From Lachnospiraceae bacterium (lineage in GTDB: Bacteria; Bacillota; Clostridia; Lachnospirales; Lachnospiraceae): 64,000 nt of DNA. The stretch lies in NCBI GenBank assembly GCA_019423745.1, contig JAHZAV010000012.1:3325-67324 (forward strand), in the 5' to 3' direction. Positions 24,586 through 34,300 of this stretch are shown here, in pieces. The notes beneath the pieces are model-generated. The model saw only the letters and a list, made by a program, of their open reading frames with translations, searched no databases and was not told where the DNA came from. Positions within the stretch are counted from its first letter, which is position 1; the number at the start of each line of letters is the position of its first letter. Made by a program: the position numbers and the translations under genes.

Positions 24586-25447
24586 GACTTAGCCTTCCTT
24601 TCCACTTCGCAAACACACTACGTGATTCACTCTTTTTATTTTGTATATCCTCAAGGCACTCCCGAAGCTTTTCTTTTGAAATATTTCTCTCAAGCTTTCC
24701 TCCTTGTGCTACAGAAACATATCCTGTCTCTTCAGACACAACAATGATCAAAGCATCACTGACTTCACTCATACCAACTGCTGCCCGGTGCCTCGTTCCG
24801 AGTTCCTTGCTAAGTCCCATATTATCAGACAGCGGGAGATAACAGGTTGCCGAAACAATACGGTCATTTCTTATAATAATCGCCCCATCATGGAGAGGTG
24901 TATTATGCTCAAAAATATTAATCAGAACCTGGCTCGACACAATACAATCCATTCGAATTCCCGTACTTTCATATTCTGTCAGTTTAATTGCCTGTTCTAC
25001 AACAATCAAAGCTCCTGTCTTAGCTCTTCCCATAATGTAAGCAGCTTCAACAATTCCCTCAATTGTATCCTCACTGAATCTCCCCTTATCTTTTGAACTT
25101 TCAAAGGGCACAACTGCCGCAATAAATTTCTTTTCACCCAACTTTTCCAATGCACGACGCAGCTCCGGCTGAAACACTACAATAATAACCGTAGCCAAAA
25201 CTGTAAGTGAATTTTTGGCAAGCCACAAAATCGTATGCATCTGAAAGACAAATGCTAAAAGAATGAAAACACCAAGAACTACGATTCCTTTCAAGAGCAT
25301 CCATGCTTTTGTATTTTTAATCCAGATCATTAACTGATAAACAAGAAACGCAATAATAATAATCTCAATGACATCTGTTATATGCATTTCCGGAAAATAA
25401 GAGCCTTTAATATACCTGTCAAAAAACTGAGTAATCCTTGCTTCCAT
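24563..25447 (-). CDS. cdaA: Diadenylate cyclase CdaA
   Basis: A 294-residue membrane-bound enzyme that makes cyclic di-AMP from two ATP. Three hydrophobic helices occupy about 20-85, followed by the DAC domain (about 95-250) with the conserved DGAIII and RHRAA motifs that bind ATP and metal. C-di-AMP controls potassium and osmolyte transport as well as wall homeostasis. The window also carries KtrA, KtrB and KdpD, all members of families regulated by this nucleotide. The start follows a GGGGGTGAAAG site. Confidence 0.95.
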   Translation of the reverse strand: MEARITQFFDRYIKGSYFPEMHITDVIEIIIIAFLVYQLMIWIKNTKAWMLLKGIVVLGVFILLAFVFQMHTILWLAKNSLTVLATVIIVVFQPELRRALEKLGEKKFIAAVVPFESSKDKGRFSEDTIEGIVEAAYIMGRAKTGALIVVEQAIKLTEYESTGIRMDCIVSSQVLINIFEHNTPLHDGAIIIRNDRIVSATCYLPLSDNMGLSKELGTRHRAAVGMSEVSDALIIVVSEETGYVSVAQGGKLERNISKEKLRECLEDIQNKKSESRSVFAKWKGRLSHEKKSDE

Positions 25448-25491
25448 TCTTTCACCCCCTATCTTTCTTTAATCATAAATCGAGTACATCT

Positions 25492-26682
25492 TTATTTTTC
25501 ACTATTATTGTCATCTAAATTCAGTTCCTGCTGCAACACTTTAGTTAACAAAAGATGTTCTGTATTCCCCTCTATTTTACTGCTTTTTTTCTTCGGCGCA
25601 CGTTTTCTTCCTTCTGAAACTTCCTTTTCTTTCATATATTCTTTCCTATTTTTTCCTGCACCTGTATTTTGTTTATCTTTACCGGAAACTTCGTGTTCCC
25701 TCGCATTTTTTTTACGGATTTCTTCCGTGTCTATAATCTCTGTCTCCTGACTTTCCCCACGCTTATTAATACGTTTCACCGTTTTTTCCGGTGCACTCAC
25801 TGCGATTTTGGGAACTGCTTTTACATAGTAATAGTACTCATCATCCTCATATTGCACACTTTCGCATCTGGAATAGTCTACAGAGAAAAACAGAAATTCC
25901 AAAATAAGTCCCGCAATTACAGCCGCAACATTCCCAAGAATGAGTTCCGGATAGGATGTCTTTATCCCCAGCATCATACTGCCAGCAAATACAATCACAA
26001 TACCCGCAACCGCTCCGGATGCCACAGCAGTTTTCCATGCATAATTAATTGCCATTCGGCGCACATTATACACAAGAAACAGAACAATAACAAAGGCAAA
26101 CACCGAAACGAGCATTTCTTTATTTTGAAATACATTCTTGGCATACTCTGTCACCTGTGTAATCATGCCTTCAGCCTCTTCACCTTTCAAAGAAGATGCT
26201 GTCTTATCCAGATAATCAATCATATAATATATCATTACTCCAAATATGATCGGGACAGCATATACAGGTGTTCCTACAAGTCCGAAGGCTACCGGAATCA
26301 CATAAGGAATTTTCAGCATAAACGCCAGCGGAGTTAACAATAACACTAACGCTGTTTTCGGGCTGAAACGAAGATAGAAAATAAACATAATCAGAAATAC
26401 AACAGCTGTGACTGCCGTGATTCCTATTGACACTGCTGCCATTTGCGCCAAACACAATACCGCTGCCGCAAGAACTGTAACAATCATCGGCAAAAATGCA
26501 CAGATAACTGAAAGTCCTACCGTAATTAAAGGATTGGAAAGCAGTTTCATAAATCCCATATTATGATTAATCATATAAAACGTAAGCAATGCAATAATAA
26601 ATTGGAGCGCTTTGTTAATATATTTAGAGTTTTTCGCATAAAATTGTTGTATTTGTCCTCGTAACACATATAAATTGTCCAT
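25492..26682 (-). CDS. Polytopic membrane protein of unknown function, cdaA-linked
   Basis: A 396-residue protein with about seven to eight hydrophobic helices in the first 270 residues, followed by a highly charged, Lys/Glu-rich cytoplasmic tail (about 290-396) that looks disordered. I do not recognise a named family. Its ATG overlaps the stop of the upstream small membrane protein gene (TAATG), and it precedes cdaA by 44 bp, so it is probably in the same operon and could act in envelope or c-di-AMP physiology; this is inference from position only. Confidence 0.7.
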   Translation of the reverse strand: MDNLYVLRGQIQQFYAKNSKYINKALQFIIALLTFYMINHNMGFMKLLSNPLITVGLSVICAFLPMIVTVLAAAVLCLAQMAAVSIGITAVTAVVFLIMFIFYLRFSPKTALVLLLTPLAFMLKIPYVIPVAFGLVGTPVYAVPIIFGVMIYYMIDYLDKTASSLKGEEAEGMITQVTEYAKNVFQNKEMLVSVFAFVIVLFLVYNVRRMAINYAWKTAVASGAVAGIVIVFAGSMMLGIKTSYPELILGNVAAVIAGLILEFLFFSVDYSRCESVQYEDDEYYYYVKAVPKIAVSAPEKTVKRINKRGESQETEIIDTEEIRKKNAREHEVSGKDKQNTGAGKNRKEYMKEKEVSEGRKRAPKKKSSKIEGNTEHLLLTKVLQQELNLDDNNSEK

Positions 26683-27080
26683 TATTCTCTGCTCTCCTTT
26701 TCATACATCTTCAACAAGCGGATCAAACCGTGGTTGTACCTTTTCATACGCATCCGGGCATCCCGGTGTTTTCCACTCGCAATCTTTCTCGTCACAAGAA
26801 TAGTCACAATAAGGGCAGCTACATAAGCAATAACAGTGACCGCGGCAAACACAAAAATTGTTGTCAGAGTCATATTCTCCAACCAAGTATTGATAGCTCC
26901 AAGCCCAACAAGCAAAACAATACATCCATAGCCAATTGTAGTCCATAAAATTGTTGCCACCGTTTTTAAACTTATGTAATCCTTTTTATAATATGCACTG
27001 ATTTTTGCATCTTCCCTGCCTTCATTTTGTTCATACAGAGCCAGCTTTGTCATCAGCCTGACTTTTCGTTTATCTAACAT
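26682..27080 (-). CDS. Small two-helix membrane protein of unknown function
   Basis: 132 residues with a basic N-terminus, two hydrophobic segments (about 44-65 and 70-95) and a basic C-terminal tail. The start follows CGAGGTGAAAT. Its stop overlaps the start of the next gene. The pair conserved next to cdaA may form a complex, but no domain is recognised. Confidence 0.65.
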   Translation of the reverse strand: MLDKRKVRLMTKLALYEQNEGREDAKISAYYKKDYISLKTVATILWTTIGYGCIVLLVGLGAINTWLENMTLTTIFVFAAVTVIAYVAALIVTILVTRKIASGKHRDARMRMKRYNHGLIRLLKMYEKESRE

Positions 27081-27140
27081 ATTTCACCTCGAAGAGAACT
27101 ATAATTACAGATTTACTCATTATTTTCAGTATAACAAATC

Positions 27141-27860
27141 TCAGTATCCTTGTCCAATACTTATACTTAAAAAGTAGACTTTTTCAGCACCCGCCTTTTT
27201 CAAAACTCTAGATGCACTGTCTATCGTATTCCCGGTTGTATAAATATCGTCTACCAAAAGCACATTTTTCTCAGAAATTCTCTGACCGGTCCACAAAAAA
27301 GCATTTCTTAAGTTTCCTCGTCGTTCGTCTATTCCCAGTTTTTTCTGCGGAACAGTATCAACAATCCTACGTAGATGCGCTGTATCATTTGGTATTCCAA
27401 GCAACCTGGAAAGCTCCAGCACCAACAGCTCCGCCTGATTAAACCCTCTTTCTTTTCTGCGTTTACGACTTAAAGGTATGGGAATTATAAGGGAAATATC
27501 CCATTGAAGCATATACTTTCCAAACTTTTTTGCCAGTTCCTCTGCATAAAACCGACTATATATCCTTTGATTCTGATATTTAAACCGATAAATGGAACTG
27601 CGCACCTGCTTTTCGTGTTTCCACAAAGACATTCCTCTTTCATATGAATGCCGGCCGACTAAACAATCAAAACAAAATTCACTATTTTCGTTTCCAATCG
27701 GCTTTCCGCACTTTTTACAACGTGGTTCCTGAATATACCACACCTCTCTGGCGCAGTTTTGACAGACTCTTCTTTCTGTCAGCTCTCCACAAAGAGGACA
27801 AGTATGCGGATAGAGAAGATCCAGTATCTTCTCGCCTGCTTTTTTCCATCTCATTTTCAT
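27141..27860 (-). CDS. comF: ComF family phosphoribosyltransferase-like protein
   Basis: A 239-residue ComF protein. The N-terminal zinc finger is built from CPLCG and CQNC (about 18-37) and a second pair, CKKCGK and CFDC (about 49-70). The C-terminal type I phosphoribosyltransferase-like domain has the PRPP-loop motif VLLVDDIYTTG near residue 200. ComF assists single-stranded DNA handling in transformation and is present in many species not known to be competent. It starts three bases after recD2 ends, so the two DNA-processing genes are coupled. Confidence 0.9.
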   Translation of the reverse strand: MKMRWKKAGEKILDLLYPHTCPLCGELTERRVCQNCAREVWYIQEPRCKKCGKPIGNENSEFCFDCLVGRHSYERGMSLWKHEKQVRSSIYRFKYQNQRIYSRFYAEELAKKFGKYMLQWDISLIIPIPLSRKRRKERGFNQAELLVLELSRLLGIPNDTAHLRRIVDTVPQKKLGIDERRGNLRNAFLWTGQRISEKNVLLVDDIYTTGNTIDSASRVLKKAGAEKVYFLSISIGQGY

Positions 27861-27863
27861 TTA

Positions 27864-30074
27864 CTAACAAAATTCACGGATTCTCTCTGCCAGACTGGTA
27901 TTTCTGTTTTGCTCACTGATATTTTGAATCATATCCTGAAATACCGCCTCACTTCCCACTATCGTCACACATTTTTTTGCCCTTGTAACTGCCGTATAAA
28001 GAAGATTTCTGTTGTAAAGCTGTCTGGGACCTGACAAAAGAGGCATCACTACTGCCGGATATTCACTTCCCTGAGACTTGTGGATCGTAATAGCATATGC
28101 CAGTTCCAGTTCATCCAGCATTTCAAATGGATATGTAACAACCCTATGCTCATCATACTCTACCGATAAAGTTTCCTCATAAGAATTGATTTCTTTTACA
28201 ATTCCCATATCTCCATTAAAAATTCCCACACCTCTATCAATCGTCATGCCATATTTAGTTGTAATTTCCCATTCCAGCTGATAATTATTCTTGATTTGCA
28301 TGACTTTATCACCGGTACGGAATTTTTTTTCTCCGTACTCTTTTTCCGCTTTTTCCGGAGCGGGGGGATTCAGATATTGCTGAAGAATATGGTTCAGTGA
28401 CTCCACTCCCAAAAGTCCCTTTCTCATTGGTGTCAATACCTGTATCTCATAAGGCTTTGCCTGCACATATCCCGGCAATTTTTTCTGAATTAAAGTAAGT
28501 AACACACCGATAATCGTATTTGCATCCTGACGCTTAAGAAAAAAGAAATCTCTGCTTTTATTATCCAGGACAACTGCTTCTCCACGATTAATTTTATGGG
28601 CATTAACTACTATGTCACTCTCCTGTGCCTGTCGAAAAATTCTGGTCAACATAACAACAGAAAAGCAGTGAGATGCCAGCATATCTTTCAACACGCTCCC
28701 CGGCCCCACTGACGGCAGCTGATTGGCATCTCCAACGAGGACCAGTCTTGTCCCTACACTGACAGCACGCAAAAGTGCATACATCAAAGGAAGATCTACC
28801 ATGGACATTTCATCAATGATAATCACATCCGCCTCCAGAGGATTCTCCTCATTTCTCTGAAAGCCTCCGGCCGTTTCTTCTTCTGGTCCCCCTGCAACTT
28901 CCAAAAGCCGGTGGATGGTCTGTGCTTCACATCCAGTTGTTTCTGTCATTCGTTTGGCTGCCCGGCCGGTTGGCGCAGCCAGGCAGATATCCAACCCTTC
29001 ACTTTCAAAATAGCGAATCATAGCATTTATGGTTGTAGTCTTTCCGGTACCCGGACCTCCAGTCAGAATGAATACACCTTTTTTAACTGCCTCCACCACA
29101 GCAGTCCTCTGTCGCTCATCCAGCGGCATCTCCATATTTTCTTCAATTGCTTTCAGACGATGAAGAATCGAAGATTCGGAAATCTCACTGCTGATATTCA
29201 AATCATGCAGCATCTTCGCCGAGTTCAACTCCATATAATAATAGTTCGCAGCATAAACTCGTCTTCCATCTTCTCCTTCTTTCAGCACAATTTTTCTTTC
29301 CATTGCAAGATCCATTAGATACTTTTCGATATGAAGAATCTCTACCTCTAAAAGTTCTCCGGTACGCGTTAAAAGCACCTTCTCCGGTAAATAAATATGC
29401 CCCTCCGACAGACTCTGAAGAAGCGTATAAAAAATACCACTTCGTATTCTATAATCCGAATCCGTATGAATTCCGATCCTCCGGGCAATCTCGTCCGCCG
29501 TCTTAAATCCCACTCCTGGGATATCATCTGCCATCTGATAGGGGTTTTCTTCCATTACCCGATAGATACGATTACCATAATGCCGATAAATTTTAGCTGC
29601 AAGCGAAGTCGTAATTCCATATTTTTGCAGGTAGATCATCGCTTGTCTCATATCTTTTTTTTCCTCTACCTGCTGTGCAATCTCTCTTGCCTTTCTTTCG
29701 CTGATCCCTTTTACCTCAGCCAGCCTTTCAGGCTCTTCCTCTATAATACGAAAAGTATCTTCTTTAAATCTTCTTACAATTCTTCCTGCCAGCGCTGCTC
29801 CCAGGCCCTTAATCGCACCGGAACCAAGATAACGTTCAATCGATATGAGATCTTCCATTTCACACACTTCTGAAGTCTTGACCTGCAGCTGCATTCCGTA
29901 CAGAGAATGCATAACATATTCACCTGTAAGCTTCAAAAGCTCTCCCTCTCCAATGTACGGGAAAATACCCACACATGTCAGGTCTCCATTCTCATTATTC
30001 AAATTGAACACTGTATATCCATTATCTTCGTTCCGAAAGACAATATGCTCCACGTACCCTTTGATTTCTTCCAT
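27864..30074 (-). CDS. recD2: RecD2-type DNA helicase
   Basis: A 736-residue SF1B 5'-3' helicase. The N-terminal OB-like region (to about 75) is followed by helix-hairpin-helix segments (about 80-200), Walker A GGPGTGKTTT near residue 341, Walker B IIIDEMS near 423 and the C-terminal UvrD-like motif AITIHKSQGSEYPAVV near 655. The length fits stand-alone RecD2 rather than RecD of RecBCD. It acts in DNA repair and replication-fork maintenance. It forms an operon with comF and starts downstream of the mreB terminator. Confidence 0.93.
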   Translation of the reverse strand: MEEIKGYVEHIVFRNEDNGYTVFNLNNENGDLTCVGIFPYIGEGELLKLTGEYVMHSLYGMQLQVKTSEVCEMEDLISIERYLGSGAIKGLGAALAGRIVRRFKEDTFRIIEEEPERLAEVKGISERKAREIAQQVEEKKDMRQAMIYLQKYGITTSLAAKIYRHYGNRIYRVMEENPYQMADDIPGVGFKTADEIARRIGIHTDSDYRIRSGIFYTLLQSLSEGHIYLPEKVLLTRTGELLEVEILHIEKYLMDLAMERKIVLKEGEDGRRVYAANYYYMELNSAKMLHDLNISSEISESSILHRLKAIEENMEMPLDERQRTAVVEAVKKGVFILTGGPGTGKTTTINAMIRYFESEGLDICLAAPTGRAAKRMTETTGCEAQTIHRLLEVAGGPEEETAGGFQRNEENPLEADVIIIDEMSMVDLPLMYALLRAVSVGTRLVLVGDANQLPSVGPGSVLKDMLASHCFSVVMLTRIFRQAQESDIVVNAHKINRGEAVVLDNKSRDFFFLKRQDANTIIGVLLTLIQKKLPGYVQAKPYEIQVLTPMRKGLLGVESLNHILQQYLNPPAPEKAEKEYGEKKFRTGDKVMQIKNNYQLEWEITTKYGMTIDRGVGIFNGDMGIVKEINSYEETLSVEYDEHRVVTYPFEMLDELELAYAITIHKSQGSEYPAVVMPLLSGPRQLYNRNLLYTAVTRAKKCVTIVGSEAVFQDMIQNISEQNRNTSLAERIREFC

Positions 30075-30115
30075 CTATATCCTCTTTCATATTCATTTGT
30101 CAGATTTTTTCTAAT

Positions 30116-30147
30116 GGAAAAAGCCGCCGGAAATACCTTCCGCCGGC
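30116..30147 (-). terminator. Terminator after mreB
   Basis: The arms GCCGCCGGAA (30123-30132) and TTCCGCCGGC (30138-30147) pair with one central mismatch, and the minus strand continues with TTTTTCC. It lies 46 bp beyond the mreB stop. Confidence 0.75.
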
Positions 30148-30193
30148 AATTTATCTTTCTTTTTAAAATTACCTTCCGCAATTTTTCAATTGC

Positions 30194-31183
30194 TTAGAGT
30201 TCTTTTCGCCCGCTTAAAAATTCTACAAACTGTCCAGTCCCAATAGCAACTACTTTCATTGGATCTTCCGCTGTCATCGTATTGATACCTGTTCGCTCTT
30301 CGATCAACTCTTCCAATCCTCTTAACATAGCTCCACCACCTGTCAGAACAATTCCCCGATCCAGAATATCAGCTGACAATTCCGGAGGTGTACGCTCCAG
30401 TACGCTAATTACAGCTTCTACAATCTGGCTCGTGGTTTCTCGTAGTGCCTCTTCTGTCTCTGACGAGGTTACAGTCACTGTCTTAGGGAGTCCTGTTACC
30501 AGGTTTCTTCCCCTCACTTCCATAGATTCCTCCTCCACCAGAGGATAGGTTGTACCTATTTTAATCTTTATGTCTTCCGCTGTTCTCTCTCCAATCAGAA
30601 GATTGTGTTTTTTTCTCATATAACGGACAATTGCTTCATCAAAGTCATCGCCAGCAATCTTTATAGAAGTATTTACAACAGTTCCTCCCAGAGAAATAAC
30701 AGCTATATCTGATGTACCACCACCAATATCAACAATCATATTTCCACATGGTTTGGAAATATCAATTCCGGCACCAATAGCCGCTGCAACCGGCTCTTCA
30801 ATCAGCAGTACTTCTCTTGCGCCTGCGGCATAAGTAGCCTCTTCTACAGCCTTCTTCTCTACTTCTGTTACACCGCTTGGCACACAGATACTGATTCTTG
30901 GCTTCTTAAATGTACGGCGTCCCATGGCTTTCTGCACAAAATATTTAATCATTTTTTCAGTCACTGTATAATCAGAGATTACTCCCTGCCGCAGTGGACG
31001 CACTGCAACAATATTTCCCGGAGTTCTCCCAAGCATTAGTCGTGCCTCTTCTCCAATCGCCTTAATTGCGTTTGTGTCTCTATCAAAGGCAACAACTGAT
31101 GGCTCTTTTAAAATAACGCCCTTCCCTTTCACGTATACGAGGACGCTCGCTGTTCCTAAATCAATTCCGATATCTACAGACAT
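30194..31183 (-). CDS. mreB: MreB/Mbl actin-like cell-shape protein
   Basis: A 329-residue bacterial actin. The phosphate-1 motif DIGIDLGTASVLVY is at the N-terminus, phosphate-2 motif IVDIGGGTSDIAVIS lies near residue 155, and the adenosine motif VLTGGGAMLRGL near 283. It polymerises under the membrane to guide lateral wall synthesis. I chose the ATG at 31183, because the frame upstream offers only a TTG two codons earlier and a GGGG site precedes it. mreC and mreD are absent here, so this may be an Mbl-type stand-alone copy. Confidence 0.93.
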   Translation of the reverse strand: MSVDIGIDLGTASVLVYVKGKGVILKEPSVVAFDRDTNAIKAIGEEARLMLGRTPGNIVAVRPLRQGVISDYTVTEKMIKYFVQKAMGRRTFKKPRISICVPSGVTEVEKKAVEEATYAAGAREVLLIEEPVAAAIGAGIDISKPCGNMIVDIGGGTSDIAVISLGGTVVNTSIKIAGDDFDEAIVRYMRKKHNLLIGERTAEDIKIKIGTTYPLVEEESMEVRGRNLVTGLPKTVTVTSSETEEALRETTSQIVEAVISVLERTPPELSADILDRGIVLTGGGAMLRGLEELIEERTGINTMTAEDPMKVVAIGTGQFVEFLSGRKEL

Positions 31184-31361
31184 CTTCAAATTCCCCTTTC
31201 ATTTGAGATATTTATGTCATTTCGTCCCTCATACATCTTTTGTCAGATTATCCCTCATTCACGGATAGTGCTGCTATGCACTAACGCCAGTGGTAATTAA
31301 TCAGAAATCTGATTTTCCCTTCTACACCGACGTTAACACCCACCTTCTATGGGCATTTACC

Positions 31362-31390
31362 ATTATAATCAAATTTCCTCAAAATGGAAA
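31362..31390 (-). promoter_or_regulatory. Promoter candidate for mreB
   Basis: A -10 box TATAAT (31362-31367) and a -35 box TTTCCA (31385-31390) are separated by 17 bp on the minus strand. This gives a leader of about 170 nt before the mreB start. Confidence 0.55.
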
Positions 31391-31418
31391 GAGTTTTTTT
31401 TCGCCTATTTTTTCCCCT

Positions 31419-34286
31419 TTATTGTCGATGTGCACTTTTATCTTGTGCAGATAATATCATATCAATGTACTTTCCCGTATAGGAGTCAGGATTTTGAGCA
31501 ATGTCCTCGGGAGTTCCACTTGCAACTACTGTACCTCCGCCATCTCCTCCCTCTGGACCAATATCAATAATATAATCTGCTGTCTTAATGACATCCAAAT
31601 TGTGTTCAATAACCAACACTGTATTTCCGTCTGATGCCAGCCTTCTCAAAATTTCTGTCAGTTTATGGACATCCGCAAAATGAAGCCCTGTCGTTGGTTC
31701 ATCCAAGATATAGATGGTTTTTCCTGTGCTCCGTTTGCTCAATTCTGCCGCCAGCTTGATTCTCTGAGCCTCGCCTCCCGATAGTGTTGTGGAGGGCTGA
31801 CCCAGCCGGATATAAGAAAGTCCCACATCATACAATGTTTCCATTTTTCGACGAATACTGGGTACATGCTCAAAAAATTCCAACGCTTCTTCCACTGTCA
31901 TATTCAATACGTCATAAATATTTTTCCCCTTGTAGCGCACCTCAAGAGTCTCTCTGTTATAACGTTTACCCCCACAGACTTCACAGGGAACATAAACATC
32001 AGGAAGGAAATGCATCTCTATCTTCAAAATACCATCCCCGCTGCATGCTTCACATCGTCCCCCTTTTACATTAAAACTAAATCTGCCTTTCTTGTATCCC
32101 CTTGCCTTTGCATCTGGCGTTGCAGCAAAAAGATCCCTGATTAAATCAAACACTCCCGTATAAGTCGCCGGATTGGATCTGGGGGTACGGCCAATGGGAG
32201 ACTGATCGATAGCAATCACTTTGTCAAGCTGTTCCATTCCACGAATCTCCTTATGCTTTCCCGGTATTGTTCTTGCACGATTCAGTTCTTTTGCCAGACT
32301 CTTATACAAAATTTCATTTACAAGAGAACTTTTTCCTGAACCAGATACACCAGTAACACATGTCATAACGCCTAATGGAATGTCTACATTAATATTCTTC
32401 AGATTATTTTCCTGTGCACCGATCACTTTGAGCCAGCCTGTTGGCTGTTTTCTTTCTTCGGGAACTGGAATTTTCATCCTACCACTTAAATATGCTCCAG
32501 TTATAGAATTTTTATTCTTCATAATTTCTTTGGCAGTTCCCTGAGCCACCACTTCTCCACCGTGCTCTCCTGCTCCCGGACCGATATCAACAATATGGTC
32601 TGCTTCCAGCATAGTGTCTTCATCATGTTCCACCACTATCACAGAATTGCCAAGATCCCGCAGATGCTTCAGAGTTGCCAGAAGTTTGTCATTATCCCTT
32701 TGATGAAGTCCAATGCTGGGTTCATCCAAAATATAAGCCACACCCACAAGACCAGAGCCTATTTGGGTAGCAAGACGGATACGCTGTGCTTCTCCTCCAG
32801 ACAGCGAACCTGTCGCTCTGGAAAGCGTAAGATAATCTAATCCCACATCCATCAAAAATTGTATCCTGGCTTGAATCTCTTTCAGAATCTGCCCTCCAAT
32901 CAGTTGCTGCTGATGAGTCAGTTCCAGCCCTTTCAAAAAATTCTGAAGTTTTTCTACAGAAAAGGCAGTAATCTCTGCAATATTTTTCTCTCCCACTGTC
33001 ACAGCAAGAGATTCCTTTTTCAATCTCTGTCCTTTACATTCATGACACGGAGTAATTCGCATAAATGTCTCATATTCTGCTTTTACAACATCTGATGAAG
33101 TTTCCCGGTACCGTCTTTCTACACTCCGTATCAATCCTTCGAAAGCAACATCATAAATGCCTTCTCCTCGCTGCCCGCGGTAATAAACCTTAACTTCTTT
33201 TCCTCCTGTACCATAAATAAGAATATCATGTATTTTCTTGGGGTAATCCTTAAACGGAGTATCAAGAGAAAAATTATACTCTTTTGCCAAGGCCTCCAGA
33301 ATAGCTCTTGTATAACTTCCCTTATCCGTACAGGACTGCCATCCGATTACAGCAATCGCTCCTTCATCAATACTTAAATCTTTATCCGGTATCATTAGAT
33401 CTTCATCAAATTCCATTTTATATCCAAGGCCAAAACATTCCGGGCAGGCGCCAAAAGGATTATTGAAAGAAAAACTTCTGGGTTCAATTTCATCAATGCT
33501 GATCCCGCAATCCGGGCAGGCAAAACTCTGACTAAAATTGATGGGGTCTCCATCAATTACATCCACTACCAAAAGTCCCTCCGCCAAATGCAAAACACTT
33601 TCCACAGAATCTGTCAAACGTTTTTCAATCCCCGGACGTACAACAAGTCGATCTACTATAATTTCAATATTATGTTTAATGTTTTTATCCAAAGAAATCT
33701 CTTCAGAAAGTTCATACAGATTTCCATCTACCCTCACGCGTACATATCCGCTTTTTTTTGCTCTTTCGAAAAGCTTGGCATGTGTTCCTTTTCTTCCTCG
33801 CACCACTGGTGCAAGAAGCTGAATTTTTGTCCTTTCCGGAAGCGCCATGATCTGGTCCACCATCTGATCCACGGTTTGCTTTTTAATCTCTCTGCCGCAT
33901 TTAGGACAGTGGGGAATTCCAATTCTGGCATAGAGAAGGCGAAAATAATCATAAATCTCTGTTACCGTCCCCACCGTGGATCTCGGATTTCGATTGGTTG
34001 ATTTCTGATCAATGGATATAGCTGGCGAAAGACCTTCTATACTTTCTACGTCCGGTTTTTCCATCTGCCCAAGGAACTGTCTGGCATAGGAGGATAGAGA
34101 CTCCATATATCTTCTCTGTCCCTCAGCATAAATTGTATCAAAAGCCAGAGAAGATTTTCCTGAGCCAGACAGTCCAGTCAGAACCACAAGCTCATTTCTT
34201 GGAATATCCAAATTTATATTTTTCAAATTATGTTCATTGGCACCTCTGATTTTAATATATTGTCTTTTTGATTTCTCTACCGCCAT
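31419..34286 (-). CDS. uvrA: Excinuclease ABC subunit A
   Basis: A 955-residue damage-recognition ATPase of nucleotide excision repair. The first Walker A (GLSGSGKSSLAFDTIYAEGQ) is near residue 36, zinc-finger cysteines occur as CPKCG and CPDCG/CPECFG, the first ABC signature LSGGEAQRIRLA is near 490 and the second Walker A (GVSGSGKSSLVNEI) near 640, followed by CEACSGDGILKIEMHFLPDV and the second signature. Length and motif order are standard. It lies 14 bp downstream of uvrB in one operon. Confidence 0.97.
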   Translation of the reverse strand: MAVEKSKRQYIKIRGANEHNLKNINLDIPRNELVVLTGLSGSGKSSLAFDTIYAEGQRRYMESLSSYARQFLGQMEKPDVESIEGLSPAISIDQKSTNRNPRSTVGTVTEIYDYFRLLYARIGIPHCPKCGREIKKQTVDQMVDQIMALPERTKIQLLAPVVRGRKGTHAKLFERAKKSGYVRVRVDGNLYELSEEISLDKNIKHNIEIIVDRLVVRPGIEKRLTDSVESVLHLAEGLLVVDVIDGDPINFSQSFACPDCGISIDEIEPRSFSFNNPFGACPECFGLGYKMEFDEDLMIPDKDLSIDEGAIAVIGWQSCTDKGSYTRAILEALAKEYNFSLDTPFKDYPKKIHDILIYGTGGKEVKVYYRGQRGEGIYDVAFEGLIRSVERRYRETSSDVVKAEYETFMRITPCHECKGQRLKKESLAVTVGEKNIAEITAFSVEKLQNFLKGLELTHQQQLIGGQILKEIQARIQFLMDVGLDYLTLSRATGSLSGGEAQRIRLATQIGSGLVGVAYILDEPSIGLHQRDNDKLLATLKHLRDLGNSVIVVEHDEDTMLEADHIVDIGPGAGEHGGEVVAQGTAKEIMKNKNSITGAYLSGRMKIPVPEERKQPTGWLKVIGAQENNLKNINVDIPLGVMTCVTGVSGSGKSSLVNEILYKSLAKELNRARTIPGKHKEIRGMEQLDKVIAIDQSPIGRTPRSNPATYTGVFDLIRDLFAATPDAKARGYKKGRFSFNVKGGRCEACSGDGILKIEMHFLPDVYVPCEVCGGKRYNRETLEVRYKGKNIYDVLNMTVEEALEFFEHVPSIRRKMETLYDVGLSYIRLGQPSTTLSGGEAQRIKLAAELSKRSTGKTIYILDEPTTGLHFADVHKLTEILRRLASDGNTVLVIEHNLDVIKTADYIIDIGPEGGDGGGTVVASGTPEDIAQNPDSYTGKYIDMILSAQDKSAHRQ

Positions 34287-34300
34287 TTTGTGCTCCTTTT

